64,000 bases of DNA from Paracraurococcus lichenis (GTDB taxonomy: Bacteria > Pseudomonadota > Alphaproteobacteria > Acetobacterales > Acetobacteraceae), in assembly GCF_030657435.1 (NCBI RefSeq), contig NZ_JAUTWS010000005.1:124001-188000 (forward strand), given 5' to 3'. Shown one piece after another: positions 61,819 to 64,000 of this stretch (position 1 is its first letter; each line of letters opens with the position of its first letter). Both the position numbers and the translations under genes were made by a program. The notes under the pieces were generated by a model. That model did not search any database and was not told where the DNA came from. It saw only the letters and a program-made list of their open reading frames with translations.

Positions 61819-62358
61819 ATGACCATCACCCGACGCCTCCTGCTGCTCGGCTCCGCCGCCGCGCCGGCGCTGCCGGGCGGCGCCGCGCTGGCGCAATCCG
61901 CCCCGGACCAGGGCCATGCGCATGATGCGCCCGCCGCGGCGCCGGCGGACGCGCCACGGCAGCGCCAGCCGGCGCCGAAGGACGCCTATGTCTATATCGG
62001 CTGGCCGCAGGACGGGCAGGTGATCTACGGCACCCGCTTCAAGGTCTGGTTCGGCACGCGCAATTTCGGCGTGGCGCCGGCCGGCGTCACCAAGGTGAAT
62101 ACCGGCCACCACCACATCATCGTCGACGCGCCGCTGCCGCCCATGGACCGGCCGATCCCGAACGACCGCAACCACCTGCATTTCGGCCTGGGCCAGACCG
62201 AGACCATGCTGGAACTGCCGCCCGGCACGCATACCCTGCAATTGCTGATGGGCGATGCGGACCATGTGCCGCACGACCCGCCCGTCATGTCGAAGCGCAT
62301 CACCATCACGGTGCGGGCCGGCCGGCCGCAGACCGTCGCGGCGACGCAGGCGCAGTAG
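61819..62358 (+). CDS. DUF4399-type exported protein (copy 2)
   Basis: A 179-residue paralogue of the upstream gene, clearly a tandem duplicate. Signal peptide TRRLLLLGSAAAPALPGGAA ends near LAQSA. A His/Ala/Pro-rich linker of about 30 residues follows, then the same domain: YIGWPQDGQVIYGTRFKVWF, GHHHIIVDAPLPPMDRPIPN, DRNHLHFGLGQTETMLELPP. The histidines and the DRNHLHFGLGQTE core are conserved between copies. Function unknown. Confidence 0.85.
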   Translation: MTITRRLLLLGSAAAPALPGGAALAQSAPDQGHAHDAPAAAPADAPRQRQPAPKDAYVYIGWPQDGQVIYGTRFKVWFGTRNFGVAPAGVTKVNTGHHHIIVDAPLPPMDRPIPNDRNHLHFGLGQTETMLELPPGTHTLQLLMGDADHVPHDPPVMSKRITITVRAGRPQTVAATQAQ

Positions 62359-62414
62359 CGCCGCCGCGCCGGAAGCGCGGGCCCGGCCCGCGCCGCCACC
62401 TCACCGAGGCCCGC

Positions 62415-64000
62415 TCACTCCAGGTTGCGCGCCACGCGGAAGCCATTCGCCTGGTAGCGCACCGGCGCGTCGTAGAAATTGCGCGCCACGGGCAGGATCT
62501 CCTCCCGCCCCGAGCGGAAGGAGCCGCCGCGCAGCACGCGCCGCATGCAGGCGCGGGAGTCGCGCGCGCTGCCATCGCTGGGCGCGCCCTGGTAGTTCGG
62601 CACCCAGCAGTCCTGCACCCATTCGGCGACGCCGCCCAGCATGTCGTGCAGGCCGAAGGCATTGGGCTGGAAGGCATCCACCGTCATCGGCCCGCGCACA
62701 TCCTGGGCGCCGCCGCAATCCGCGCAATTCGCCAGGCCGGTGCCGACCAGGTCGCCCCACCAGTAGCGCGTCGTCGTGCCGGCGCGGGCGGCATATTCCC
62801 ATTCCGCCTCGCTCGGCAGGCGGTAGGGCTGGCCGGTCGCCTTCGACAGCCAGGCGACATACTGCTGCGCATCGTCCCAGCTCACATTGTGCAGCGGCGT
62901 CGTGTCCTCGGCGATCGAGAGCCGCGGCAGCGGGCCGCAGCCGCCGGCTGCGGTGCAGGCCTTCCACTCCGCGACCGTCACCGGGAACTGGCCCATGGCG
63001 AAGCCGCGGATGGTGACGTGGCGCACCGGGCGCGCCGCGCTGTCGGAGGAGCCCTGGCCCATCATCAGCGTGCCGCCGGGCAGGCGCACCATCCAGGGGC
63101 AGGTGGCGCAGTCCTGGAAGTAGCGCTCGGAGGGGCCGGCCGGCCGCGGCACAGAGGGCATGGCGCGCGGCTCCGGCGCCGGCGGGCGCGGCGGCTGGGC
63201 GAGGGCAAGCTGCTCCTGCCCCGGCCGGGACTGCGCCGGGGCGGGCTGCGGCGCGGCGGCCGGGGGCGACGCGGTCGCGACCGGCGAGGCCGGCGCGGCC
63301 GCGACCGGCGAGGCCGGCGCGGCTGCGACCGGCGGGGCGGCGGGCGCCGGACGCGGCGCGGCCTGCGCCGCGGGGCCCGGCGCGGCATGGGCGGCGGGCG
63401 GCGCGGCGGCGGTCGCCCCCGCGGCCGGCCCGCGCAGCTCGGCCAGCCGGCGCTGCGCCGCGGCGATGTGCCGGCTGTTCGGGTAGAAGCGCAGGAAGGC
63501 GTCGATGTCCTCCGCCCGTCCGCTGCTGCGCAGCCGCTCCCACAGCGCGGTCTCGGCGAGCTGCGCGGCGGCCTCGGCCGCGTCCATCACCTCGACCTCC
63601 AGGCTGCTGTCGACGCGGGCGCCCTTGGCATCCTCCACGCTGTAGAGCAGCCGCCCGGCGCTGCCGGTGAAGCCCGGCTCCGGCACATAGACCAGCGCGG
63701 CCAGCTCCTCCGGCCGCAGCCGCTCGCCGCCGCGCAGCACCGTCCCGCCATTGCGGACGAGGCCGCGCGGCAGGCCGCGGATCGTCACCGTCATGGCGTC
63801 GCCGTCCGGGTCCTCCGGCCGGGCGATGTCGAGCCCGCCGGTATAGATGCGCAGCGTGCGCGCCGCCTCGACCAGTGGCGGGCGGTTGCTCGGCAGCACC
63901 GCGATGGCCAGGCTGCCCATCGCGCTGCCGCCGCGCCCGTCCTCGACCAGGATGTCGAGCGTGCCGACCGGTCCGGTGGCGGTGCCGTCCGGCTTGTAGG
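62415..64000 (-). CDS. SUMF1/FGE-domain protein with Ala/Pro linker, partial at its N-terminus
   Basis: The frame is open to the right edge, so the start lies outside; an internal ATG at 63920 is not the start, because the preceding codons (TLDILVEDGRGGSA) match the same domain. The visible N-part is beta-rich and cadherin-like (PEDPDGDAMTVTIRGLPRGL). A short helical TolA/TPR-like stretch (DAFLRFYPNSRHIAAAQRRL), a 100-residue Ala/Pro linker with a 24-bp DNA repeat, and the C-terminal formylglycine-generating-enzyme fold follow. The catalytic Cys pair of true FGE is absent (RVLRGGSFRSGREEILPVAR), so sulfatase activation is unlikely. Confidence 0.85.
   Translation of the reverse strand, partial: YKPDGTATGPVGTLDILVEDGRGGSAMGSLAIAVLPSNRPPLVEAARTLRIYTGGLDIARPEDPDGDAMTVTIRGLPRGLVRNGGTVLRGGERLRPEELAALVYVPEPGFTGSAGRLLYSVEDAKGARVDSSLEVEVMDAAEAAAQLAETALWERLRSSGRAEDIDAFLRFYPNSRHIAAAQRRLAELRGPAAGATAAAPPAAHAAPGPAAQAAPRPAPAAPPVAAAPASPVAAAPASPVATASPPAAAPQPAPAQSRPGQEQLALAQPPRPPAPEPRAMPSVPRPAGPSERYFQDCATCPWMVRLPGGTLMMGQGSSDSAARPVRHVTIRGFAMGQFPVTVAEWKACTAAGGCGPLPRLSIAEDTTPLHNVSWDDAQQYVAWLSKATGQPYRLPSEAEWEYAARAGTTTRYWWGDLVGTGLANCADCGGAQDVRGPMTVDAFQPNAFGLHDMLGGVAEWVQDCWVPNYQGAPSDGSARDSRACMRRVLRGGSFRSGREEILPVARNFYDAPVRYQANGFRVARNLE
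63277..63340. repeat. 24-bp tandem repeat in the Ala/Pro linker
   Basis: About 2.6 copies of a 24-bp unit beginning GCGACCGGCGAGGCCGGCGC, encoding a repeated VAAAPASP-like octapeptide in the SUMF1-domain protein. Confidence 0.75.

Noticed and set aside
62415..63920. complete gene starting at ATG 63920
   Set aside because: Codons upstream stay open to the edge and continue the same beta-rich domain, so the true start lies outside the window.

Overview
The window is very GC-rich, densely coded DNA with no phage, transposase, integrase or CRISPR. It most likely comes from a heterotrophic alphaproteobacterium of the Acetobacteraceae (Roseomonas-like). Supporting signs are a cellulose synthase in which BcsA and BcsB are one polypeptide, orphan tripartite-tricarboxylate (Bug) binding proteins, LLM flavin enzymes, the box benzoate pathway and codons saturated with G/C at the third position. 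The genus is inference.

Layout. 1-6856 (minus strand): cellulose operon bcsZ, an unknown accessory gene, bcsQ, and a fused bcsAB that runs off the left edge. 7048-16885: uptake and catabolism, with a FAH-family hydrolase, an orphan family-5 binding protein, an MFS permease, a complete polyamine-type ABC importer (four genes) and an aromatic-acid MFS permease. 16936-23256: NeuD-like acyltransferase, an HtrA-like protein that has lost its catalytic triad, an S12 peptidase, a Bug protein, tRNA-Met(CAT), a nitroreductase and an alpha/beta hydrolase. 23727-29337: sulfur cluster with an IscR-like regulator, two cysteine desulfurases, ferredoxin, TenA, mnmA and a HAD protein, but no scaffold protein. 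29797-38446: solute-binding proteins, an M20 amidohydrolase, an LLM oxidoreductase, an esterase, and a divergent LysR/aldo-keto reductase pair with a clear T-N11-A palindrome. 38608-42933: a small secreted protein, ileS and lspA.

43002-53451 is the aerobic benzoate (benzoyl-CoA epoxidation, box) locus. It has boxR (HTH plus shikimate-kinase-like sensor), the operon boxC-boxB-boxA-thioesterase on the minus strand, benzoate-CoA ligase with an alpha/beta hydrolase, and a thiolase for the end of the pathway. Between ligase and thiolase lies an eroded stretch holding the 5' end of livK joined to the 3' end of livF (a deletion scar of a Liv-type ABC importer), and the two ends of a feruloyl-CoA-synthase-like ligase with a G-run frameshift. 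TGCA repeats resembling the operators of the BoxR relative BzdR lie in this stretch (TGCA-N6-TGCA) and at the boxC promoter.

53693-64000: a MacAB-like exporter (adaptor, permease, ATPase), an M29 aminopeptidase, an unknown protein, a PEP-CTERM surface protein, a DUF4384-like protein, two tandem DUF4399-type proteins, and a SUMF1-domain protein that runs off the right edge.

Paired GC-rich stem-loops recur in gaps between genes and look like a dispersed palindromic/terminator family. Long open frames opposite the real genes are a side effect of the base composition and are not annotated.
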